Made by a program: the position numbers and the translations under genes. A stretch of 64,000 nt of DNA from an uncultured Armatimonadota bacterium (GTDB taxonomy: Bacteria > Armatimonadota > Fimbriimonadia > Fimbriimonadales > Fimbriimonadaceae): assembly GCA_903833215.1 (NCBI GenBank), contig CAILEM010000054.1:22885-86884 (forward strand), written 5' to 3'. This document shows, in pieces, positions 26,584 through 35,184 of the stretch. The notes under the pieces are model-generated. The model saw nothing but the letters and a program-made list of their open reading frames with translations. It did not search any database and was not told the origin of the DNA. Position 1 is the first letter of the stretch; every line of letters starts with the position of its first letter.

Positions 26584-28683
26584 ATGGTCGCAATAATTGC
26601 CTTGGCGCTCGTGGTCGGACCCGCTTATTCTGGACGTGTCGTAACTGCCGAGGCTGTTGTCGCAGAGATTTCGAGCGCAATGCATCAACCGATAAGACTC
26701 GCTCCGCACCTCAGCAAAATCCTCGTGTATATAGAGCCACATGGAGCTTCGAACGAGGAAACTTTGACAGCGCTTGCTGATGCGGTCAATGGAAGCATTC
26801 ACTACAGAAATGCGCTAAAAGTGATAGAACGGACGCAAGAAGACCTTCTCAAGCTGCATAAGAGGCGTACTGAAGAGAGAGCATCGTGGATTCAGAAGCG
26901 GATCTCCGGCATTGAGAAATACCGAACCCGGTCGTTGAGACCAAGGCAGATTGCAGAATCCATCTCGTCGGAGGTGGATCGTCAAGCCAAGCAGTGGTCG
27001 GAATTGTCGCTTGGAACCAGTAACTCCCTAAGCCCTTATCGAGCGGCAGAATTGATGCCGTCAGAGGCGCTACTGGAACAACTAGTCGAGAGAATCGGCC
27101 CCAGAGAAATTGGTGCCATTCCGAGTGGGGAAACGAGGATCTTCGAGGACCAGCCAGCATTCGGAGCGAGCGCACTTCCGCCGCATATCGACTTGACCGA
27201 ACGCTTTGTTGCTGGGGTCCAACCATTTCAATCGGTCAACCTTAATGACCAGGTGAAGCAAAAAGCCTCCATGATGAGTATGGGGGACGTTATACAAACC
27301 GCCGTGGGACCAGGAGAACCACTGCGATTGCGCCTTCAAGCGCAGTGTGACGAGAATCAAGTAAACATCAACCTTGATGTCTACAATAGCCAAGGCAATC
27401 GTGTGGCGGGTGCATGGCTCGACTGCGGCCCCACGGAACAGCACCTTTCACCAGTCATAGTCATGAGGCGAGAATCACAGCGCCCGGACGTGCGTTGGCT
27501 CAATCTATCCCCAAAAGCAGTAGAAACGTTCGCTTTTGCGACAAATCCGGTACCACAGGTCGAGGCACCAGAGTGGTTAATCCACCCAGACCGAATCGAT
27601 CCCCTCAATCAATATGTCTCGGAGATCCTCCACTCCTACGCTTCTGACCAGGCACCTAAGTGCTTTGCAGCCACAGTCTCAGATTCAATGTGGCTCAACG
27701 TTCGACATGCAGTTCAGTTCGGCCGTGTCAATCTGAACGCCCTGAATGCCCTAATGGCCGAATGGACCCCGTATGAACGATTGGAGTCGAGTCTCTCCGT
27801 CGTCATGCGACCAAAGGATCCGGAGATCGATGAGAAGCGGCGCGCCAACCGAAAGGTCCTTGGAAGCTTTGCCCGAGACCTGTTGGCAACTCGATCATGT
27901 GACGTCCGGAAACTCGGAATTTTCTTGCACACCGTTAGCTCTGAATTAGCACAACTTGGAGATGCATGGTTGTTTCCTATCTTGCGAGATATCCATTGTC
28001 AGCAAGCGAAGGGTGGCTTTTCAGACCGGCTGCTCGCATTTGTCGGTAGCATCCCCGATACAACTTGGCAGGAGTTGTTAGGTGGAAAGACAGCGAGCGT
28101 ACGACGTCTCGGAATAGGTGCCGACCTGAAAAACGAGCTGCTTCAGGACATCGGAGCACCGATCCAGGGAGACGCCTCCTTTCCAGACATGTGGCATCAC
28201 GCCGATATTCTGTACGGACAAGCGGATTTTTCCGAAACATTTATCACAGTCTTAAGTGCCCCAGAGCGAGTTTTCAACATGGTAGAAGCAGGAACACCGG
28301 ACCAGCAGCCGTGGAATCCTGTTGGTACCCTCAGCCGATTCTTCTATATTCCACCTGGCAACATTCGGTGGAAGAATGACTTCCCAACGGTGTCCATCCA
28401 GCGCGATGAGTTTGAGCACAAATACGACCACCTTCAGTTTCGTCTGGGCTATCGAAATTCCTTAACGCTAATCGTCCACTTGCCTCAGAGTCTCTACATA
28501 CGAGCCAATGCCGCATCCGACTTAGTCCCCGATCCTGTTGCGATTAACTACAAGGATTTGCCTCAGGCGCTAAAGGATGAGAATTGGAGGGCGGCTCATA
28601 GCAAAGCAATAGCAGATGCATTCCAGCGTCGTGACAGCCGCATCACTATCCAAGCCATGCCTGCAAAAACCCCTCCTCCCTAA
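26584..28683 (+). CDS. large exported protein with STN-like N-terminal domain, otherwise unknown
   Basis: 699 residues. A hydrophobic start (VAIIALALVVGPAYSG) is probably a signal peptide; GGAG precedes the ATG. Residues about 22-85 read like a short STN (secretin/TonB N-terminus) module: VVAEISSAMHQPIRL, VYIEPHGASNEETLTALADAV, then GSIHYRNALKVIER. This is followed by a charged helical stretch (LLKLHKRRTEERASWIQKR). The remainder has no motif I recognise. No secretin C-domain is present, so this is not a secretin. Homologues, if any, are likely lineage-restricted. Confidence 0.6.
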   Translation: MVAIIALALVVGPAYSGRVVTAEAVVAEISSAMHQPIRLAPHLSKILVYIEPHGASNEETLTALADAVNGSIHYRNALKVIERTQEDLLKLHKRRTEERASWIQKRISGIEKYRTRSLRPRQIAESISSEVDRQAKQWSELSLGTSNSLSPYRAAELMPSEALLEQLVERIGPREIGAIPSGETRIFEDQPAFGASALPPHIDLTERFVAGVQPFQSVNLNDQVKQKASMMSMGDVIQTAVGPGEPLRLRLQAQCDENQVNINLDVYNSQGNRVAGAWLDCGPTEQHLSPVIVMRRESQRPDVRWLNLSPKAVETFAFATNPVPQVEAPEWLIHPDRIDPLNQYVSEILHSYASDQAPKCFAATVSDSMWLNVRHAVQFGRVNLNALNALMAEWTPYERLESSLSVVMRPKDPEIDEKRRANRKVLGSFARDLLATRSCDVRKLGIFLHTVSSELAQLGDAWLFPILRDIHCQQAKGGFSDRLLAFVGSIPDTTWQELLGGKTASVRRLGIGADLKNELLQDIGAPIQGDASFPDMWHHADILYGQADFSETFITVLSAPERVFNMVEAGTPDQQPWNPVGTLSRFFYIPPGNIRWKNDFPTVSIQRDEFEHKYDHLQFRLGYRNSLTLIVHLPQSLYIRANAASDLVPDPVAINYKDLPQALKDENWRAAHSKAIADAFQRRDSRITIQAMPAKTPPP

Positions 28684-28778
28684 AGAACAATTGACTTAGC
28701 AGGTGACACTGCACGGAGGACGACCCGCCTGCGTCGATAGGTTTCCAACCCCGATGTGCGTAGCCATTTCGCTCACAC

Positions 28779-29615
28779 TTAAGCCGGATGAGCCGAATAC
28801 GAGATTGCGATAATTTGCTCTTCTCCGGGCGACATGGTCTTTGAGGGCGTGACGAGGCCGCTTTCCAAGCAGACAAAATCAGGTGAACCGAGGTCTTGAA
28901 TCGTGTGGTTTGGGCCCGGATTCCACAGGACCGCACCGGCACATCCTTCGGTAACGATATCGATCCGATGGTGGTCCAACGTGAGTTCCTGACGACTCAC
29001 CGTGTCGAGATACACCCGGTCATAGGGAGTTTGATGCGGAACGGTACTGTCGGGCTCGGTCTGCTCGGTCAGCCCCAGGAGGTTGTCAAGATATCGGTTC
29101 CCGAGGCCCGTTACTGTTGCCAAAGACGGATCCTTGGTCGCCCAGTAGGTGTGGACCACAAACTGGAATGGACACTCGTTCTCACCTATGTTTCGGATCG
29201 TGGCTCGGATGTTCAGCCCTTCTTGCAGAGTGTAAACGAGTTCGCACGAGAATTGGGTCGGGCCATACCCTGGAGCTGAAGGCTGAGTCGTGCTCAAGAT
29301 GATCGCGTTTTCAGACTCCACGACCTGAGCGTCCCAAATCGCGGTACGGGCAGCACCATGCTGGCCATCCAAAGTTGTTCCGAGCGGCAGGAGGCTTCCC
29401 TTTCCGAAGAAAGAAAAGCAAATGGGAGCTCCTCCTCGGTAAGGCGTCCTTCCGTTGCTGATCGCGTCCGCACTATTATCAAAGACGATCGGCTCCCCAG
29501 CTCGTGTCCACGAAACAATCTGGCCTCCGAAAGCCGATACCTCGACCTCGTTGTCACCGTGGCTGAGGTTAAAGGTCGGATATCCGGCCAAATGAATTCG
29601 GGAAGTTACGCTCAT
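28779..29615 (-). CDS. D-hexose-6-phosphate mutarotase / aldose 1-epimerase-like (YeaD family)
   Basis: 278 residues. The galactose-mutarotase fold is recognisable: VEVSAFGGQIVSWTRAGEP, GGAPICFSFFGKG, HGAARTAIWDAQ, FVVHTYWATKD (catalytic His), ATVTGLGNRYLDN, AGAVLWNPGP, FVCLESGLVTPSKTMSPGEE (catalytic Glu). These match YeaD-type enzymes, which interconvert alpha and beta anomers of hexose 6-phosphates. Cytoplasmic. It is divergent from the B12/two-component operon across about 150 bp. Confidence 0.85.
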   Translation of the reverse strand: MSVTSRIHLAGYPTFNLSHGDNEVEVSAFGGQIVSWTRAGEPIVFDNSADAISNGRTPYRGGAPICFSFFGKGSLLPLGTTLDGQHGAARTAIWDAQVVESENAIILSTTQPSAPGYGPTQFSCELVYTLQEGLNIRATIRNIGENECPFQFVVHTYWATKDPSLATVTGLGNRYLDNLLGLTEQTEPDSTVPHQTPYDRVYLDTVSRQELTLDHHRIDIVTEGCAGAVLWNPGPNHTIQDLGSPDFVCLESGLVTPSKTMSPGEEQIIAISYSAHPA

Positions 29616-29762
29616 TGTTATCTATTGCACCACAAAAACCTCGCGTTAAGCGTGGGGCAGCCTGCTTCCCAGCAATACATCGGAACAACTTCAGACATTC
29701 CCGGTCAGTACCAGAGCGCACGTAATCTCGATAATTATCCTGGCGAGCTTGGGCAATGTTTT

Positions 29763-30515
29763 ATGACTGAACAGACAATCCACAATCAGGCGAGGGACGA
29801 TGTTCTTCAAAAGCGCAGGGGAACTTCGAAGGCGAAGTTGCAGGAATGTGGTCACCTAGATCCGCTTGCCCAACAGTACCTTGATGCCTTGCGGAGAGGG
29901 GAGCGGCACGTTGCTAGCCTCATCGTGTTGCAAGCTGTCGAAACGGGCACATCCGTCAAGGACATCTACATGAATGTCTTTCAACCAGTGCTTTACGAAA
30001 TCGGGCTCCTCTGGCAGATAAATCGCCTGTCCGTTGCGGAAGAGCATTATTGCACGGCGGCAACTCAGCTCATCATGTCGCAGCTCTATCCATATATCTT
30101 TGACACGCCAAGGAATGGACGCACATTAGTCGCCACGAGTGTTGCCGGAAACCTCCACGAGGTCGGCATTCGGATGGTTGCTGATTTCTTCGAGATGGAT
30201 GGTTGGAATACTTATTATCTTGGCGCGAATACGCCAAATGCAGACGTGATCTCAACGATCATTGAGCGGAAGGCAGAACTACTAGCCGTCTCAGCCGCAC
30301 TTTCCTGCCATATCGAACCTGCCCGAGAACTTATTGAGGCTGTCCGAGACAACGCAGAGACCTCTAAAATAACTATCTTGGTTGGTGGACCACCGTTCAA
30401 CAGAGATCTTGACTTGTGGAAGGAGATCGGTGCGGATGGCGCAGCATGCGACGCCCAAGAAGCTATCGCACTGGCAAACCAGATCGTCAAGGAGAGACTC
30501 TCATCAATTGCATAA
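29763..30515 (+). CDS. B12-binding protein with Wx9EH photoreceptor motif
   Basis: 250 residues from ATG at 29763; the frame is open to 29358 but that part is antisense to the mutarotase gene. Residues about 33-112 are the helical B12-binding_2 domain with Trp84 and Glu94-His95 spaced exactly as Wx9EH (GLLWQINRLS, VAEEH), the motif that caps adenosylcobalamin in CarH/LitR light sensors. Residues about 118-245 are the Rossmann B12 domain: GNLHEVG with His132 as expected lower ligand, Asn130 in place of Asp/Glu, then YYLGANTP and ITILVGGPPF. There is no DNA-binding domain and no catalytic partner. Its stop overlaps the kinase start (TAATG), pointing to a sensory input role. Confidence 0.82.
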   Translation: MTEQTIHNQARDDVLQKRRGTSKAKLQECGHLDPLAQQYLDALRRGERHVASLIVLQAVETGTSVKDIYMNVFQPVLYEIGLLWQINRLSVAEEHYCTAATQLIMSQLYPYIFDTPRNGRTLVATSVAGNLHEVGIRMVADFFEMDGWNTYYLGANTPNADVISTIIERKAELLAVSAALSCHIEPARELIEAVRDNAETSKITILVGGPPFNRDLDLWKEIGADGAACDAQEAIALANQIVKERLSSIA

Positions 30516-31726
30516 TGGAAGAGCGCGGGGTGGCCGTCCAATGCGCTTTGGACGGCACGATTCAAAGTGTGATAAAGGATGATGACGTCCTTTCTGGGAA
30601 ATTCCAGGCCGGATCACATATTCGGGATTTTGTAGATTCGTACTCCCATGAAAAGTTCGACAGGTTCATCGACGAACTCCAATCTCAGCAAGTGGCGTTC
30701 AATTGGGAAATAAACGTCACGATCAGCGAAATGCCGGTTGCGTTGCACTTCGCGGGTGCCAAATTGGGGGTCGGATACCTGATCATGGCAGCACACTCGT
30801 CCAGTGGTCTGTCTGACCTGAATAATGAGCTAACCCGAATTAACAATGAGCAAGTTAACCTCATTCGTTCGCTGGCCAAGGAACGTTCCATGGTCAGTGG
30901 AGAGCGCGCGCTGCCCCATATTACGAAGTTCGAAGAATTCACCAGTCTCAACAACGAGATGGCAAATATGCATCGCGAACTTGCTCGGAAGAACTCCGAA
31001 TTGGTGCAGATTAACAATCAAAAGAACCGACTGCTCGGCATGGTTGCCCACGATTTGCGCAATCCGCTCGGAGTCATCCTCACATATTCTGAGTTCCTAG
31101 AGAATGAAGCAGCATCGGTCCTCAATAAAGAACAGCGCCAGTTTGTAACGACGATCAAAGACATGAGCGAATTTATGCTCAACATGGTGTCTGATCTTCT
31201 TGATGTGGCTGCGATCGAATCAGGTGAGTTAAAGCTAATTCCCGAACCGACAGACCTTGTTTCGCTTGTCCAACGCAATGTAGCTTTGAACCAAGTCCTC
31301 GCAGCAAAGAAAGGGATTTCCATCACCTTCGAATCCCCGGTTGCGCACCGCCGTGTCACCCTCGATCCCGGGAAGATTGATCAGGTACTCAACAACCTCA
31401 TTAGCAATGCGGTGAAGTTTTCTCATCACGGAACGCAGGTGTTGGTCACCCTCCAATGGTCGCCAACGATGGTCACGGTCACTGTCGGGGACCAGGGCCA
31501 GGGGATTCCGCCAACCGACCTCGCAAAGCTGTTCCAGCCTTTCAGCACGGCGAGTGTGCGTGGAACGGATGGCGAACAAAGTACCGGCTTGGGATTAGCG
31601 ATTGTTCGAAAGATAATTGAGGGCCACGGTGGCCATATCTCGGTTGAAAGCAAAGTTGGTGTGGGTTCGAAATTCACGTTTGCCATCCCTAGCGAGAATA
31701 CAGTTGGGGCATTTCATGCGACCTAA
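30515..31726 (+). CDS. sensor histidine kinase
   Basis: 403 residues from ATG at 30515, coupled to the B12 protein by TAATG; the open frame upstream of this ATG is antecedent overlap and is left out. Residues 1-95 look like a degenerate PAS-type domain, followed by a coiled coil (LNNELTRINNEQVNLI, MHRELARKNSELVQINNQ). The HisKA H-box is GMVAHDLRNPLGVIL with His179. The ATPase has NNLISNAVKF (N box), VGDQGQGIPP (G1) and STGLGLAIVRKI (G2). No membrane helix, so a soluble kinase that could take its signal from the upstream B12 protein. Confidence 0.88.
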   Translation: MEERGVAVQCALDGTIQSVIKDDDVLSGKFQAGSHIRDFVDSYSHEKFDRFIDELQSQQVAFNWEINVTISEMPVALHFAGAKLGVGYLIMAAHSSSGLSDLNNELTRINNEQVNLIRSLAKERSMVSGERALPHITKFEEFTSLNNEMANMHRELARKNSELVQINNQKNRLLGMVAHDLRNPLGVILTYSEFLENEAASVLNKEQRQFVTTIKDMSEFMLNMVSDLLDVAAIESGELKLIPEPTDLVSLVQRNVALNQVLAAKKGISITFESPVAHRRVTLDPGKIDQVLNNLISNAVKFSHHGTQVLVTLQWSPTMVTVTVGDQGQGIPPTDLAKLFQPFSTASVRGTDGEQSTGLGLAIVRKIIEGHGGHISVESKVGVGSKFTFAIPSENTVGAFHAT

Positions 31727-34139
31727 GAATCAAAGTGAAGATCGCGCCGCGACGATCATCTTACTTGTTGATGACAATCGGGACTCTCTTAGGGGCACTG
31801 ACCGGATACTCAAGAGTGCGGGCTACAGAGTCATCAACGCAGTTGACGGGCTTTCCGCCGTCCGCCTATCGAAAGAGCTGCATCCGCACCTCGTTCTTCT
31901 CGACGTCGTCCTTCCAGACATTACTGGTCTCGAAGTACTTCGACAAATTCGAAATGATCCAGATCTAGTGAGCGTTTCGGTGGTACTTCTGAGTGCTTTC
32001 AAAACAGAGCCAGCTGACCAAGTGAGAGGTCTCGATGCGGGGGCAGATGGGTATATTGCTCGCCCTATTACTAGTAATGAGTTACTGGCACGCGTCCGAT
32101 CTCAACTTCGGCAACGAAATCTCTCGGAGGATTTGCGGTTTAGCGAACAGCGATATCGAAGGCTATTTGAGTCTGCCAAAGATGGCATTTTGATTCTAGA
32201 TGCCGAATCGGGAATGGTAATGGATGTTAATCCATTCCTTGTCGAGCTTCTCGGATATACGCACGAGCAATTTCTCGGAAAGGCCATCTGGGAACTTGGA
32301 TTCTTCGCAGATATCGTAGCGAACTCAGACAGATTTATCGAGCTCAAAGCCAAAGAATACGTCCGTTATGCAAATCTGCCGATGAAAACCGCGTCCGGAC
32401 GGGCCATTTCCGTTGAATTTGTCAGCAACGTTTACTTAGTTGAGGGCACAAAGGTCATTCAATGCAATATCCGTGATATCACCGAGCGAGAAAAGGTGGA
32501 AAGGGCTCTAGAGCAGAGCGAGAGATCGTTCCGAGAATTGATTCAGCACATGCACATCGCCTTGGTGTCCCACGGACCTGACATGCGGGTGCTCTTTTCA
32601 AACCCAATGGCATCCCAATTGCTCGGACTGACCACTGATCAGATGTGCGGCAAGCCAGTGACCGACGCTGCCTGGAATTTTGTTCGCCGGGATGGCAGTG
32701 TGATGCCAGTCGACGAATATCCAGTGAATCAAGCGTTGCGAGATCCAGAAGGAGAAATCCGAGACTTGGTTCTTGGTATCACAAAGGGGAATCGTGCCCA
32801 TATAACATGGGTGCAATGCAACTCCCACGTTCTCCATGGAAACGGAGGGGAAACTCAGCAAATCCTCGTGACCTTTGCAGACATTACCGACCTCATAAGG
32901 GCCACCAGTGATCTCAAAAGGGCTCTCGAGCAAACTGAGATTCAGGTTGCTGATCGAACAGCTCAACTGGAACGTGCGAACGAAGACCTTTTGCTATCAG
33001 CTGAACGGGCGGACGCCGCGAATTCAGCCAAAAGCGAGTTCCTTTCTCGGATGAGCCACGAACTACGAACGCCCTTGAATTCAATTCTCGGATTTGGTCA
33101 AGTTCTTCAAAGCCAAGAATTAACCAACCTTCAAGCAGAAAGCGTCCAATTCATCTTAACCGGTGGCAGACACCTGCTCGAACTCATCAATGAAGTTCTG
33201 GATATTGCCAGAGTCGACGCGGGACGAATTGAGATATCCCTCCAAGCCGTTTCGATCGACCAAATTGTGAGTGAAACTTTTGCGATGCTGTCCCCCCTAG
33301 CTGCAGCAGATAACATTCGACTGACATCCACGGCGACACCCAACCGGCCCACTCACGTGATGGCTGATGTTAAGCGACTGAAGCAAATACTCCTGAACCT
33401 GATCACCAACGCAATCAAGTACAACCGCGAAGGCGGAATGGTTGACTTGTATTGGAGTCAGCAAGGGTTGACGAGTGTCGTTATTAGCATTGCGGATACA
33501 GGCTTCGGAATTAAGCCCGAGGACATGGAAAAGCTGTTTGTCCCCTTCGAACGTATCGCCTTTCGCAACTCCAATATTGAAGGTACCGGCTTGGGCTTAG
33601 CTCTTTCTAAGAGGCTAGTAACAGCCATGGGTGGAAAATTGAATGCCAAGAGCACGCTGGGCGTCGGCTCCGTTTTTTCTATAGAACTAGCACTTGCCCA
33701 GGTGCCAAATTCTATGCAGACCGCTTCCGATCGCAACCCATTCAATGGAACAAGAGACCATTTACGGGTCTACACAATCCTAGCAATCGAAGACAACTTA
33801 GCCAACCTCCGACTTCTGGAAGTCATCCTTTCTTTGAAACCAGAATTCAAACTGCTCGCGGCAAACCGGGGAGGTACAGGTCTCGAAATAGCTCGGACCC
33901 AGGTCGTCGACATCATCCTTTTGGACCTGGATCTACCTGACATCTCGGGCCTCCAAGTTTTGGAATTGCTACGTGGTGAGCAATTGACTCGAAGCACACC
34001 AGTTGTTGTTGTTAGTGCCGACGCTACTCCATCCCAGGTCGTTCGAATGATGCAGGCAGGTGCGACGGCATACATCACCAAGCCGTACGACGTCCAAAGA
34101 CTTTTGGAGACTCTTGAAGAGCACCTTCCGGAGACCTAA
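31716..34139 (+). CDS. hybrid histidine kinase REC-PAS-PAS-HisKA-HATPase-REC
   Basis: 807 residues from ATG at 31716, overlapping the kinase gene by 11 bases. Domains: REC 12-130 with phospho-acceptor Asp63 (LVLLDVVLPD); PAS 145-258 (FESAKDGILILD, ITEREKVERAL); PAS 270-395; coiled coil; H-box FLSRMSHELRTPLN with His448; ATPase with NLITNAIKYN, ADTGFGI and GTGLGLALSKRL; C-terminal REC about 680-807 with Asp737 (IILLDLDLPD). Having receivers at both ends suits a phosphorelay hub between the preceding kinase and the following output protein. Soluble, no signal peptide. Confidence 0.9.
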   Translation: MRPKNQSEDRAATIILLVDDNRDSLRGTDRILKSAGYRVINAVDGLSAVRLSKELHPHLVLLDVVLPDITGLEVLRQIRNDPDLVSVSVVLLSAFKTEPADQVRGLDAGADGYIARPITSNELLARVRSQLRQRNLSEDLRFSEQRYRRLFESAKDGILILDAESGMVMDVNPFLVELLGYTHEQFLGKAIWELGFFADIVANSDRFIELKAKEYVRYANLPMKTASGRAISVEFVSNVYLVEGTKVIQCNIRDITEREKVERALEQSERSFRELIQHMHIALVSHGPDMRVLFSNPMASQLLGLTTDQMCGKPVTDAAWNFVRRDGSVMPVDEYPVNQALRDPEGEIRDLVLGITKGNRAHITWVQCNSHVLHGNGGETQQILVTFADITDLIRATSDLKRALEQTEIQVADRTAQLERANEDLLLSAERADAANSAKSEFLSRMSHELRTPLNSILGFGQVLQSQELTNLQAESVQFILTGGRHLLELINEVLDIARVDAGRIEISLQAVSIDQIVSETFAMLSPLAAADNIRLTSTATPNRPTHVMADVKRLKQILLNLITNAIKYNREGGMVDLYWSQQGLTSVVISIADTGFGIKPEDMEKLFVPFERIAFRNSNIEGTGLGLALSKRLVTAMGGKLNAKSTLGVGSVFSIELALAQVPNSMQTASDRNPFNGTRDHLRVYTILAIEDNLANLRLLEVILSLKPEFKLLAANRGGTGLEIARTQVVDIILLDLDLPDISGLQVLELLRGEQLTRSTPVVVVSADATPSQVVRMMQAGATAYITKPYDVQRLLETLEEHLPET

Positions 34140-35161
34140 TGCCCTTACACATCGTTCAGGAGGCCTCCATTCTCATTATTGATAACGAGTTGGCGAACAC
34201 ACGTCTTCTTGAAATCATCCTCCAGTCACATGGGTGCACTCGCGTGTGCTCCGTAAACGATTCGCGGCTAGCGCTAGAGACATTTCGGCAAATTCAACCG
34301 GACATTATCCTGCTCGATCTCGCCATGCCTTTCGTGGACGGCTTCACGCTCATGAGTCAGATTCGTCAAGAAGGAGACCTGTGCGATGTGCCGATCCTCG
34401 TTCTCACCGCCGATGGGACGTCCGAGGCTCTGCACCGCTCTCTTTCTGATGGTGCCAATGATTTCCTCGCAAAACCCTTCGACGCAACCGAGGTATACCT
34501 TCGAGTCAGTAATCTTGCTTTAACGCGATTTAGCTCCGAGCTTCTGAAGCGACTCGTGCTAGACCGAACAAAGGAGCTAGAACTTTCACAACTTGAAACG
34601 GTCCATCGCCTCGCGCTGGCTGCTGAGTACCGGGATGACGTTACCGGCCTTCACACCATGCGGGTTGGGGAGTTATGTGCAGGCATCGCCGGGAACCTAA
34701 ACTGGAGCGTGGAGAGTGTGGACCTCATTCGAACGGCTGCACAACTTCACGATATCGGAAAGATTGGTATTCCCGATTCAATACTACTTAAGCCAGGAAA
34801 ATTGACTGCGGAAGAATTCGATGTAATGAAAACCCACACCATCATCGGCTCCAAAATTCTATCAGGGAGTTCTTCGATCGTACTCAAACTTGCCGACCAG
34901 ATTGCCCTGTATCACCACGAACGCTGGGATGGACGCGGATACGCCAGAATCCCATCCAGCGACGTTCCGCTATCTGCTCGGATCACGATGGTTGCGGACG
35001 TATTCGATGCCCTCACTCATGACCGCCCCTATAAGCAGGCATGGACGGTTGAAGATGCCCGTCAAGAAATCCGATCCCAAAGCGGAATCAGTTTTGATCC
35101 ACAGGTGGTGACCGCATTCGAAGCCCTCATGAGTTCCGGTTATCAATTCTCGCAACCGTAG
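34139..35161 (+). CDS. response regulator with HD-GYP output domain
   Basis: 340 residues; TAATG overlap with the hybrid kinase stop. REC 8-128 with Asp60 (IILLDLAMPF), a helical linker, then HD-GYP at about 150-335: HTMRVGELCAGIA, AAQLHDIGKIGIPD (His204, Asp205), KTHTIIGSKIL, LYHHERWDGRGYA. The signature ends GYA rather than GYP. The family hydrolyses cyclic di-GMP to pGpG or GMP using a di- or tri-iron centre; metal ligands appear intact. This is the likely output of the operon, linking the B12/kinase input to c-di-GMP level. Confidence 0.88.
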   Translation: MPLHIVQEASILIIDNELANTRLLEIILQSHGCTRVCSVNDSRLALETFRQIQPDIILLDLAMPFVDGFTLMSQIRQEGDLCDVPILVLTADGTSEALHRSLSDGANDFLAKPFDATEVYLRVSNLALTRFSSELLKRLVLDRTKELELSQLETVHRLALAAEYRDDVTGLHTMRVGELCAGIAGNLNWSVESVDLIRTAAQLHDIGKIGIPDSILLKPGKLTAEEFDVMKTHTIIGSKILSGSSSIVLKLADQIALYHHERWDGRGYARIPSSDVPLSARITMVADVFDALTHDRPYKQAWTVEDARQEIRSQSGISFDPQVVTAFEALMSSGYQFSQP

Positions 35162-35184
35162 CCTTTATTTAGAATGTCCGTTTC

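Noticed and set aside
29358..29762. Upstream extension of the B12-binding protein
   Set aside because: The extra residues lie antisense to the mutarotase gene, lack domain character, and would leave no room for divergent promoters.
29616..29762. Cobalamin riboswitch in front of the B12 operon
   Set aside because: No B12-box (GCCACTG-type) or matching stem set is visible; the leader looks unstructured.
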